Positions 11,601 through 23,600 of a DNA stretch of 64,000 bases are shown here, in pieces. The DNA is from Luidia sarsii (lineage: Eukaryota; Echinodermata; Asteroidea; Paxillosida; Luidiidae): the NCBI GenBank assembly GCA_949987565.1, contig OX465102.1, positions 15,941,812 to 16,005,811 on the forward strand, given 5' to 3'. The position numbers and the translations under genes are program-made. Below the pieces are notes generated by a model. That model was given only the letters and a program-made list of their open reading frames with translations. It did no database searches and had not been told where the DNA came from. Numbering within the stretch: the first letter of the stretch is position 1; each line of letters opens with the position of its first letter.

Positions 11601-14600
11601 TAAGCACTAAAACAAATCCTTTATTGAATAGGTTGTGAACATTACCTAAAAAGAGCTTTTAGCAATTTCTGTATACCTTTAATATCTGCATTCTGCAGTA
11701 ATATTCTGTTGTTGAGAAAGGTCCTGCAAGGATCAAAACAATGGGGTCTTTCAACATTCGAATTATACGCAGAATAACAAAATAGTTCATATTTGGGTTT
11801 GAGCTTTTCAAAATTGGCGACGATTTTGAGAACGCTTTTTTTTCTCTCGATATTGTTTACTCTGCAGCGATCGTGAAATTCAGTTCTATGAGCTGTCGAC
11901 CTTTGAACCCTACTGTCAAGTGACTGGACTTGAGACTACCCCACTGAAGATAACCTACTGGTAAATAAGGGCGTTCTGTAGCGTATGATATTATTATGTG
12001 CTGTACTGATAGACGTCTTTGAACCAGCTTAACATTATTAGCCACATTCTGCATAGTGTGCAAGGCCAAATTAAAGTAATTTAAATCAGTTAAATAGGTT
12101 AAATAAGATTTAATATTATGCAAGTTTACTTCTTTTTTTCGTGTTCTTTTAAAACCATGGACAGCCCGAGATCTCATCTGGGGCCAATTTCACAGCCATT
12201 AATTATCAGCCAAAATGTCAGGAGTCATGGGAGCACCTTGCCAACCCAAACTTCACTCTTGTGTCATGCTAAGAAAAGTATAATGGTCTGTATTAATGCG
12301 ATTTGTTCCAGTCCTGGTCCAGTCCAAAGTTTTCTTTGCCAATTTTTCAATCTGAGATTTGAAGGTTTTCATGATGAGAAAAAGCAGGAGTAATATAAAG
12401 TATAGGAAGGTTTGCGGTGACACCATGTATCAGGTCTCTTAAAAGAAGTGGTGTGGTGTATGATAATAATGTGGACTACTGTGGATTTAGGGTGGTTTTT
12501 TTTTCATCCTTTTTATGGTGATGGGTAAAATCTTCCCGGATTTGTTTTTGTTCTGCCACTTGGTGACCTGCAGAGTGGTAACTCGACGTTTCGACCAGTA
12601 TGCTCTGGCTGTCATCAGGAGTAATAAGGTTTGCGGTGACACCATGACATGGTGTCACCGCAAACCTATTACACGGACAACTTTTACCAGATGCTCAGGC
12701 TTGATAAGCGGCTGTGTGATATCGGGCCCTGGTGGCTTTTCTTTGTTCGTCTTTACAGCGCCACAGGCTACGACGAGTGTCTCATCATGTACGGAGACTC
12801 GGAAGGCTGCATCAACATCATCATTATCAACGGCACAGGGGAAACACTCAGGTGAGGCACTCTAGTCACGGAAGCGCTTTCATTTCACAAAGTTGATACC
12901 AAAAAAAAACTGTTGCAAACTGCTCACCGACTAGAATGACCTGCAATACATAAATCCCAAAAGTTAGAGGGCCTGACCTTTCGATTCTATCAGGACCTTT
13001 CTCAAAGTCAAAGAGAAAGGCCTTTGAGAAAGGTCCTGCTAGGATCGAAACGTCAGGCCCTCTGACTTTTGAGATTCATTTCACAAAGCCTAAAATCATG
13101 ATATGACAAAGCTGCCGGGCTTCAGGCTCAGGCCTTCAGACAGCCTCCCACGGAACAGCAGCAAGACAGAGCCAGGTGGAGATCCCTTGTGTTGCCTTCA
13201 AGTGCCAAACGGCTTAGAATGAGTGAATGAATTGGATCATGAAAATCTACGATTGACTCTGGCACCTGGCGCTATACCTCACTGCAAAATATCTAAACCA
13301 GTCTAGTGGTCCAGTGGGTGAGAAGTCTGCAGTAGAAAGCAGGAGTCGTGGGTTAAAAATCCTATTTGAGCTGACCGCAGGTTTTTTTTATTTTTTTATT
13401 TTTTTTTATTACTGGGCAAAGCAGTGAGCAAAGTGCTACTTGGCCAGATTGGGCAAGCCCTCATTGAATTACTTGTTGTGGTGCAAACCCTCATTGAATT
13501 ACATGTTGTGGGGCAAACCCTCATTGAATTAAATTCTCTCCACCCTCAAACACAAATCACCAGGCATTCATCAGGCAAAGCACTGAGCATACATACAGGC
13601 AACTCTTAAGGTTTAGCCCGTATGCATGGTAAAAGGACGTTCCAGTGGTCTCCTGATGAATACAGGCAGAACAGACACCGTCCGAAACGTCGAGTTACTG
13701 GCTCTTTCTCAGAGTCGCACTCCCTTCTTGTCAATCGAGATGACTTCCACGGTGTCGCAGCAAACTTAACCCGTTGGCCTTTCATCCGTATCTCCAGGAC
13801 TTGGAAGAAGATGCCCAAGACCGAGGGGATAGCCAGCGTGACCTTAGAGAGGGTGGCCCACTCCCCGCTCACCCGCTTCGTACGCTGGAAGGTGCACAAC
13901 GACTGGGTAGCCGAGCTCCGATACTACGAAGAGATCCGATCCATCATGTCCTGCTCCAACAATGAAAGCACCGCCCTGGTTATCGGTGAGTGGCCACAAT
14001 TTGTGCGTTTGATGAATTTGACCTCTAGCTTCCTGGAGATATACGGCCGTAATGAGTGGTCGAGTGCATCTGACTAGCACCCCCATCCCGGCAATGATCT
14101 ATAGTTGACTATTTGAGAAGACTGACATCTAAAAGTCACCGGCTCTTTTCAGGGCCACACTCCTTCTTGAAAGAGAAGTGCTACATGGTGTCACCTCAAA
14201 CCTTTCACTTCCAGTATTTCCAACATGCAAACCTTCATGTCTTATCTATCTAAGGGCTTGATATCGAATTGTAAGAGCACTAGTGTATAGCTTAGAATCC
14301 CTTAGGCACCGTAGTAATGCTGTCCATCTTAGCCGTGAGATAATGTGGATGAAGCGTCTTCAGACTATTCAACCACATGGTCTCAACATCCAGGAGGGTA
14401 ATGAACTAACACCATGCAGCTTTCTGATAATCTTTCTTTTGTGTTCACTCCTCCACACTTCTCTCTTTGATCTTTCCCCCTCTTCTCACTAATCCCTACC
14501 CTACTCCTTGCCCTTCCATTTGATCTCACCCTACCAGCTTTACTCATTGTCCTTTGTTTCTCATCCGTGTCCTATTCACTCTCTTCCCCCTTCCTTCGTG

Positions 14601-17600
14601 TGCATGTATCTGTGTTGTCCTTGTCACTCTGCCTTTGAGAAAGGTCTTGCTAGGATCAAAACGTCAGGCCACTCAATTTTGAGATTTGCATTTTGGTAAT
14701 TTTAGTCAGTAAGCAGTTTGCAACATTTTTGTATATCACTCTAAATATTATTTTGACAGGATTGAACCTTAAGTTGAATGACCTTACTTGTGTACATCTA
14801 CCAATATTCCATCAAACCCTTTGCTAGGGTAACTGATTTTCCTTGAAGTTGAACTCCTTTTGTAAAGAATGTTTATATTTTTAGTACAAGGTCTACAGTC
14901 ATTGTAGCCGAAGTTTCCAATGTAAATTGCAAAAGTTAATTCAGTCTACTCTATACCTACGGGCGCATTAAGTGTCATTTCAATCTGTGAAAGTCGGATC
15001 AAAAACTGAAAAAAATGTTTTTTTTACTAGTAGTAGTTTTTAGTTTTGGACCCGACTTTCACAGATTGAAATGACACTTAATGTGCCCATAGGCCTCCTT
15101 GAGAAATTGCCAGAACCGGATTTTTGCAGATTTTTGTAGAATTTTGAGTTTAAATAGTAAAAAAAACCTTTTGACTTTGGTAAATGAATAACACAACCAG
15201 CTCTATAGACAAACATGTATTGTACTGTATCTATGTGTATGTACTGTATAGATCTCGAAACTAAATCTTGGGCACCAGTATAATGTTGGACTAGAGGTCT
15301 CTGATGGATGTCTTGCCGTTCTTCCCGTCCACCACTTTTCTTGTAGGTTGCACGACAGGCAGCACCCACGTAGAGGCGCAGCTCAAGGAGATCAAGGAGC
15401 ACTCCAACTTCCCGGACGCCGCCGACAAGAAGCTGAAGCTGGCCCAGCAGAACTACGCCCACGCCAGGCGCCGGCTGGATGCCGACCAGACCACCTTCCG
15501 CATCCACAAAGGGGTCAAGGTCTTTGACTTCTGCAAGGAGAAGAACCTGATCATCACGGGAGGCATGGACAGAATCGTGCGCATGTGGAATCCCTACGTA
15601 CCCAGGTGAGGCAGCTGGTTTGTCGGAGGTCGCAGGAGGTGTGGATGTGGAATTTGAGGTGTAGATGTGGAATTGGAGGTGTGAATGTGGAATTGGAGGT
15701 GTGGATGTGGGATTGGAGGTGTGGATGTGGAATCAGAGGTGTGGATGTGGAATCAGAGGTGTGGATGTGGAATCAGAGGTGTGGATGTGGAATAGGAGGT
15801 GTGGATGTGGGATTGGAGGTGTGGATGTGGAATAGGAGGTGTGGATGTGGAATTGGAGGTGTGGATGTGGGATTGGAGGTGTGGATGTGGAATCGGAGGT
15901 GTGGGTGTGGAATCGGACGTGTGGATGTGGAATCGGAGGTGTGAATGGGGAATTGGAGGTGGGGATGTGGAATCTGAGGTGTGGATGTGGAATCGGAGGT
16001 GTGGATGTGGAATCAGAGGTGTGGATGTGGAATCAGAGGTGTGAATGTGGAATCAGAGGTGTGGATGTGGAATTGGGGGTGTGGATGTGGAATAGGAGGT
16101 GTGGATGTGGAATTGGAGGTGTGGATGTGGGATTGGAGGTGTGGATGTGGATTTGGAGGTGTGGGTGTGGAATCAGAGGTGTGGATGTGGAATTGGGGGT
16201 GTGGATGTGGAATAGGAGGTGTGGATGTGGAATTGGAGGTGTGGATGTGGGATTGGAGGTGTGGATGTGGAATAGGAGGTGTGGATGTGGAATTGGAGGT
16301 GTGGATGTTGAATTGGAGGTGTGGATGTGGGATTGGAGGTGTGGATGTGGAATCGGAGGTGTGGATGTGGGATTGGAGGTGTGGATGTGGAATTGGAGGT
16401 GTGGATGTGGAATTGGAGGTGTGGATGTGGGATTGGAGGTGTGGATGTGGAATTGGAGGTGTGGATGTGGAATTGGAGGTGTGGATGTGGAATTGGAGGT
16501 GTGGATGTGGGATTGGAGGTGTGGATGTGGAATTGGAGGTGTGGATGTGGAATTGGAGGTGTGGATGTGGGATTGGAGGTGTGGATGTGGAATCGGAGGT
16601 GTGGGTGTGGAATCGGACGTGTGGATGTGGAATCGGAGGTGTGGATGTGGAATTGGAGGTGTGGGTGTGGAATCGGACGTGTGGATGTGGAATCGGAGGT
16701 GTGGATGTGGAATTGGAGGCATTGACAAGGACTTGCACATGGATTATGAATTGACCTGCACTTGGGCTCATAGCAACCCCATGCACATGATGCATTATTA
16801 TTACAATAAATTATATGCACTTTGTCAATCATCAAAATAAACAGCAAGTGAACAAACTATTAAGGTTGGAAACTGCTGATTGACTTAAAAAGGGACCAAA
16901 TCTATATGCAAATTTACAGGAGAGCCTGGTATTTTAATCCTAGCAGGGCCTTTCTCAAAGTGAACTCAGACATAGCCTTCATTATTTATCACCAAGAATA
17001 TGTTGGCTCCTGGTTTTGTGTTGATAATCGTGTGTATCTTGTTAAACTCATGTGCTGCACATAATGGACCTTTCCCATGAAATATGCAAATAAGAGCTGG
17101 CGCATGCGCTTTACTAAATTGGTGGGCAAACGAGTGCGCGTTGCGTGCAGGTTTCGAAATACGCGCGCAGGAGACGCTGAATAGCCAATGACCGCACGCC
17201 AAACTGTTAGTGAGAAGGAACGCGCGCACGCCCGTGGAAAACTATGATTGGTTGGCAGCCCGCTTGCCCACCAATTTAGTTAAGCGCATGCGCTAGGTCT
17301 AATTTGCATATTTCATGGGAAAGGTCCATTATGCATTTCATACATCAATCTGCAGCTCTGTGTTATCACTATGTATGCGCTTATCAGTATCCCTTATACT
17401 GCCCTCTATGGGCGCGTCAATGCCAGGTCTTGACCGTAGGATCAATATGCACATGGCTTCAAGTGATGGACAGCGGCTTAATCACGTCGTGTTTATCGTG
17501 TTCACGACCAGTATTTCCCAGTTCACAAGTGGGCTGCATTCCAATGCTACTCACCAACACCGCGCCAACACGCACATTGCACAAACGCAAAGACCGAAGA

Positions 17601-20600
17601 GCATATGCTAGTTTGCTACGCAGCATTAGGTGCATAGACGTGGGTTTTTGTTGTGATGCACAGTATGTGCAGCGCCCTCTGTGGCTGACCCAGAAAAAAA
17701 AAAATCCTTTTATACAAGTATACCATGCACTATATTTAGGTGTGTACCGGTATAGCTGCACTCGTGGGGGGGTCTTGTGGCTGATCTGCCAGCCCATAAT
17801 TATAGCTGTGCACATTTGGCGAGGATAATCTGCATGCTGGGATTTTATGCCATTCTCGCTGCCCGCATTAAGATCACCCTGTCAATTGATATTCCTCGCA
17901 ACGTCTTAAAAGTTTAATTGACTCCTCAGCAGCATGTTCCCTTTGTAGGTGGGCTTGTACCCCGCACCAAATCCAATCAATCCAATAATCCCCTTCAACT
18001 GGGCCCTGCCTTTAATCCCCTCGATTAAAGCAGCCCTATGTGGCCGTTGCCCGGCAACACGGTCTTAGAGGGCTCCTTTGAGACGGGCCAGTGTGTGATC
18101 AATAGCCGCACTCCCCCCACCCCCGCAGCAACAAAGGAATCAATTTGGTCTCACAGCTCATTCCTGTGTTCCCGAATTGGGAGGATAATCAATGGGCGCT
18201 GCCTGCTCTTCTTGTGATATCTACGCATCGCAGCTCCCTGAAAAAGGGGGGGGGGGGGGTTGAGGGGAATGACGTTTGGAAAGGCATCATCTTGAATTAT
18301 TATCCTCCATTTAGGTTGGCCAAACAGCTCCGGGGCATAGTACGACCAAAATGTAACAGAAATGCTTAGCTTTGGAAAATTTAAATCTGGGATTTCATGA
18401 TCAGCGGCACATTTGGGAACGTTTTATTATTTGATTACCAACACCCCCCCCCCCCCCCCGGGAAGATTTGGTAGGACCCAATGACCACTTTGGTTGCATG
18501 GTGTCTCCACCGTGCCTAGATACAATAAGTCCATCAGAAACGATACGTATTCTGTCCTTGGGCTGTCATTTGTCTCGATGAGGGTCGCGTGTTACCTAGG
18601 ATATACCTGTAATCCGTTGTACCAGGTGTCATGATCGCTCGCCAAAATGTCTCTACAGCAGGTAACGTGATATATGGCTGAACTTCAGGAAAATGCTTGA
18701 GTTTGGGGTCTTTTTCGTGGATGTGCACATTGGTTGGTGTGGACTCTCATCCGTCCACTCAGTTATTTTGCGAGTTGCATAAAGAATCGTTATCATCAGT
18801 CGTCACACTGGGTGTGTACAGCAATAAGTATAACATCAGTGTCACAGATTTTTGTCAAAGATGAATCCTCATGGGACAAGATTTGCCATGATATACACTA
18901 GTTGTGTGATCCAGTCTGGAACCTGTCTTCCATGCCGTGTAAATTGTCTTGTAGATCCATTCTTGCCTATGGTTTGGCTGTGGCACCACGCTGCTTTATT
19001 TGGGCTTGGTCCCCCCTCATCACGGAAACCATTCTCAAACCTTCTTTGTGCAAGTACTGTAAACATCAAGTTGCTGTTGACTTCTGTCTCTTAAGCCGTG
19101 TTCGCAATTGACTTCTTCTTTTTACTGAGACCGAGGTTAACATTTACCATGGGTAAATCTTACCGCGTCCACACTTGAATTATCGCCTTGGGTAGATAGA
19201 TAACCGCAAAGACAGGTCAAACTTAACCGACTGACTAAAGACAAATGCACGAGACATCGCATCCGCACTGGACTTTTCTACTCGGTTAAACTGACCATCA
19301 GTCGATTTCACAAAACCCATCGTAACTTATGATCAATCGCAAGACAATAGGCAATGCACAGAAACCATACAGTGTATCACCGCTAACTGTGGGTTATCCA
19401 TAGTATATTGAGTTACGATGCATCGTAAGGCATTGTAAAATCCACCCCTGGTCAATTTAACCGGGCAGAAGTCAGTCGGTTAAATTACCCATTTTGAGCC
19501 TGTAATTTTACCTGGGAGGAAAACTTCCTGTGCTCTCCGCACCGTACTTAAAATAAGCTCTCACATGATTTCATCTCACAGGTATATTTCAAACCTTTTT
19601 TTTAGAAAGGTCCTGCCAGGATCTAAACGTCAGGCTCTCTGAAGTTTAGGAATTTGATTGTTTTTCTCGTTCAAGTGATCAGTCAACAGTTTCCAACATT
19701 TTGCATTACTTGTTGGATGTGTAGAACAGATTCATATGATTTGTAGTAGTGCACTATCAAACTTGATTACCCAGTATCTGTTATGTAAAGGTGCAGCCTG
19801 ATCCCATCTTGTTAAAACTTTGTTAAAAAAAAACTACACTTTCTCGTTTTGATTTGTGTTTCAGCAAGCCGACTGGCATGTTAAGGGGCCACAATGCTCC
19901 AATCTTCTCCCTCTACATTGCCCCCGATGAGAACAGAGTATACAGCATATCGCAGGACAAGACCATCAAGGTAAGGCACAACCAAAGATTGACAAAGTCG
20001 CAACCAAAGATTGACAAAGTCACAACCAAAGATTGACAAAGTCACAACCAAAGATTGACAAAGTCACAACCAAAGATTGACAAAGTCACAACCAAAGATT
20101 GACAAAGTCACAACCAAAGATTGACAAAGTCACAACCAAAGATTGACAAAGTCACAACCAAAGATTGACAAAGTCACAACCAAAGATTGACAAAGTCACA
20201 ACCAAAGATTGACAAAGTCACAACCAAAGATTGACAAAGTGACAACCAAAGATTGACAAAGTCACAACCAAAGATTGACAAAGTCACAACCAAAGATTGA
20301 CAGTCACAACCAAAGATTGACAAAGTCACAACCAAAGATTGATACATTCACAACAAAAGATTGACAAATTCACAACCAGAGATTGATAAAGTCACAACAA
20401 AAGATTGACAAAGTCACAACCAAGGATTGACACAGTCGCAACCAAAGATTGACAAAGTCACAACCAAAGATTGACAAAGTCCCAACCAAAGATTGACAAA
20501 GTCCCAACCAAAGATTGACAAAGTCACAATCAAAGATTGACAAAGTCACAACCAAAGATTGACAAAGTCGCAACCAAAGATTGACAAAGTCACAACCAAA

Positions 20601-23600
20601 GATTGATACAGTCACAACAAAAGATTGACAAATTCACAACCAGAGATTGATAAAGTCACAACAAAAGATTGACAAAGTCACAACCAAGGATTGACACAGT
20701 CGCAACCAAAGATTGACAAAGTCACAACCAAAGATTGACAAAGTCACAACCAAAGATTGACAAAGTCACAACCAAAGATTGACAAAGTCACAACCAAAGA
20801 TTGACAAAGTCACAACCAAATATTGACAAATTCACAACCAAAGATTGACAAAGTCACAACCAAAGATTGACAAAGTCACAACCAAAGATTGACAAAGTCA
20901 CAACCAAATATTGACAAATTCACAACCAGAGATTCATAAAGTCACAACCAAAGATTGACAAAGTCACAACAAAAGATTGACAAAGTCACAACCAAAGATT
21001 GACAAAGTCACAACCAAAGATTGACAAAGTCACAATCAAAGATTGACAAAGTCCCAACCAAAGATTGACAAAGTCACAACCAAAGATTGGACAATGCACA
21101 AGTAATGATTGATAAAGTCACTACTTAAGCCTAAGTTTGAGCTGATTCTTTGCACTTTTGGTAGTGGGGGATTGGCTACAAATTCATGAGACAATTCAGC
21201 CCTTTCTCTGTTAATTACCGGTAAATCCAAAATTGATAAACTTGGACAAACTGGATAAACTGACCTTAAACATTGTTCAAAAGACAACTTGTGTTTGGGC
21301 AGAGAGAGGGATGGCTAGAAACGGATATAAAAAAGCCCTCTGTTCATCAGTTTCTAAGTTTATTGCTCTGCCTTTGAGAAAGGTCCTGCTAGGATCGAAA
21401 CGTCAGGCCCACTAAATTTTTTATTGCTCAATGCTTGAATTAAGCATGAGTCATGGGCTCACATCCCGCCTGAGCTGCTTGTATTATTTTTTTTTTAAGC
21501 AGGCAATCAGGCAAAGTACTGATCATTTCATTATATCATGTGCATTATATCATTGCCAATTTCATGGAGGTGCTTAATAATTAACTACTACTAAGCCCAA
21601 GAATTCCTGGGATACATTGACGCACAGCACGGTGCTATGCCCAAGATTTCTTTGGCTATAATAGTTGAATGGTTTGCTGCCCTCATGTTTCAAGCGTTGT
21701 AATATCTATACTGTGCACATTGAAACTACATTGAAACTACATTGGTTGGTTTCCGCTGTTGATGTGCAGGGATAACAGTGTAACAAATACAGCAGTGATA
21801 GTGTTAAGCAACAAAATTTGTTTCTTTACAAAAGGGCCATGGTTCACAGAATTAGCTTGGCAACCAAATCTGAACTTTATTGAATTCTTGGTCAAGGACT
21901 GTGGAATGACAATTCAAAAGCAGTCGATGTTTTGTCACAACGCAATCCTGTTTACACAAGGACGAATTTCCAAGCTTAGCAGATCACCACATTTAAGGGG
22001 CTCTGCGAGATTGGCCCTAGAGGTCTCGGGTTCAAATCCCAGTCCAGCCCAACTGAAACAACGCTTGGTCTTTCTACCTCGTTGCTTCCCCGCTAGGTCT
22101 GGGACATCAAGGACCAGGTTTGCATGCTGACCATTCGGCCCAAGACCCACAAGATACGAGGAGACCTACAGGCCTGCCACTACAACAGGGTCGCCAAGGG
22201 ATTCGCCATAGCAACGGACCAGATGGCTCTGCTCAGTCACCGATCCAAGTAAGGAAATACAAAAAGATTCTCAAAATTGAATGATACAAAAAGCATGATT
22301 ATCTTTAATTTTCATCTATATGATTAGATGTATGCATATTCATTTTAAGAAAGTATTTGTAAAGAACAGCAATTTACAAAACAGTTCAATACTCTGAGAG
22401 GACTCCAAGAAACCAATCTAGTTGAAAAAATGAGTTGTTTTTTTTCTTTTTGCAAAAACTTCTATAATCAAAACAGTTGCCAGGGAAATTTAAATGAATA
22501 GTCCGAAACAGTTCAGTACTCTGTGAGGACTCCAAGAAATCATTGTAATGGAAAATTGAGGTGTTTTTTTTTTTATCAGCAAAAACTACCCACTTACAAA
22601 TTTACTCAGTTAAACAAAATTGCATTTTAGCCAATTGAGATTACCAATTGGGTCATTGAAGCCAGTGAGAAGTTGCCAACATTTTTGTATAATTATTACA
22701 TTTTTGGCATTTATCACAGTCGAATTCAGCAGCATGGGGAAGTGGCCTATTCTCACAAGGAGCCAGTGCACTGTGCTAAGTACAACCCAAGTTTCAAACA
22801 AGTCGTCAGCTGCTCAGATGCCTCGGTGAGTCCCGATTAACCCACCCCCCCCCTCCACCCCACTCTGTTGTGCCAGCCTCATATTACAGTCAAGGAAGCC
22901 CTTCCTCTATAACCTGGGGCCAATTTCATAGAGTCGCTTAAGCGCCAAAATTTGCTTAAGCGCAAAAACTCATGAGTCACAGGATCTCCTTGCCTACCCA
23001 AACTTCACTTTTGTTTCACGCTAAGTAAAGAAGAGTGGAATACAAGTCAAAAGCAATGGACATCACATCGCAAGGCAGTTTGTAATCCTTGCTTACACGA
23101 GGAAGACTTTTCCTGCTTAGCATATTTTCACGCTTAAGCGGCTCTATGAAATTGGGCCCTGGAAGAAGCAGTGGTGTCACTGCAAACCTTCCTATATTAA
23201 TTAACCCACCATGCAAAGCCTTAAGTCTTATTTATTTAAAACTTAGATAACCAATTAATAAGATAACCAATTAAAGACTAGAGATTTATGTCTGTTGGCT
23301 AACAGAACATAACGCTTTTCCGCATCTGGCTCTTTAAAAAAAAAAAAAAAAAAATTGACATCAGCGGGATTCGAACCCGTAACCTCAATTTCTACTCAAA
23401 AACGCACGTGCATATTTCGTGCACAAAGTGTATGGGACTTCATTATAACATTCAAAAAATCATAATAATTCTGAACAATGGTCAATTGCTTCGAAACTCA
23501 GGATTTAGAATGTCTATCCCAATAGCTAAATGCCTACCAAATTTCGAGATGATTGACCTTTGGCAAATAGGCGTTTAAAAAACACGCATTTTGATGACGT

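Noticed and set aside
13622..14077. A 151-codon ORF over exon 10
   Set aside because: Upstream of 13798 it reads through a dispersed repeat with a good acceptor in between; after 13985 it passes a good donor.
15585..16847. ORFs of up to 333 codons on both strands
   Set aside because: The 20-bp unit has no stop in several frames, and its length is not a multiple of three, so the peptides cycle through three frames. It is intronic.
17058..17334. A hairpin non-coding RNA gene
   Set aside because: The long terminal inverted repeats and absence of a promoter or terminator fit a MITE better.
15641..21110. CRISPR-like arrays
   Set aside because: The repeats are head-to-tail with no unique spacers, and the genome is eukaryotic.
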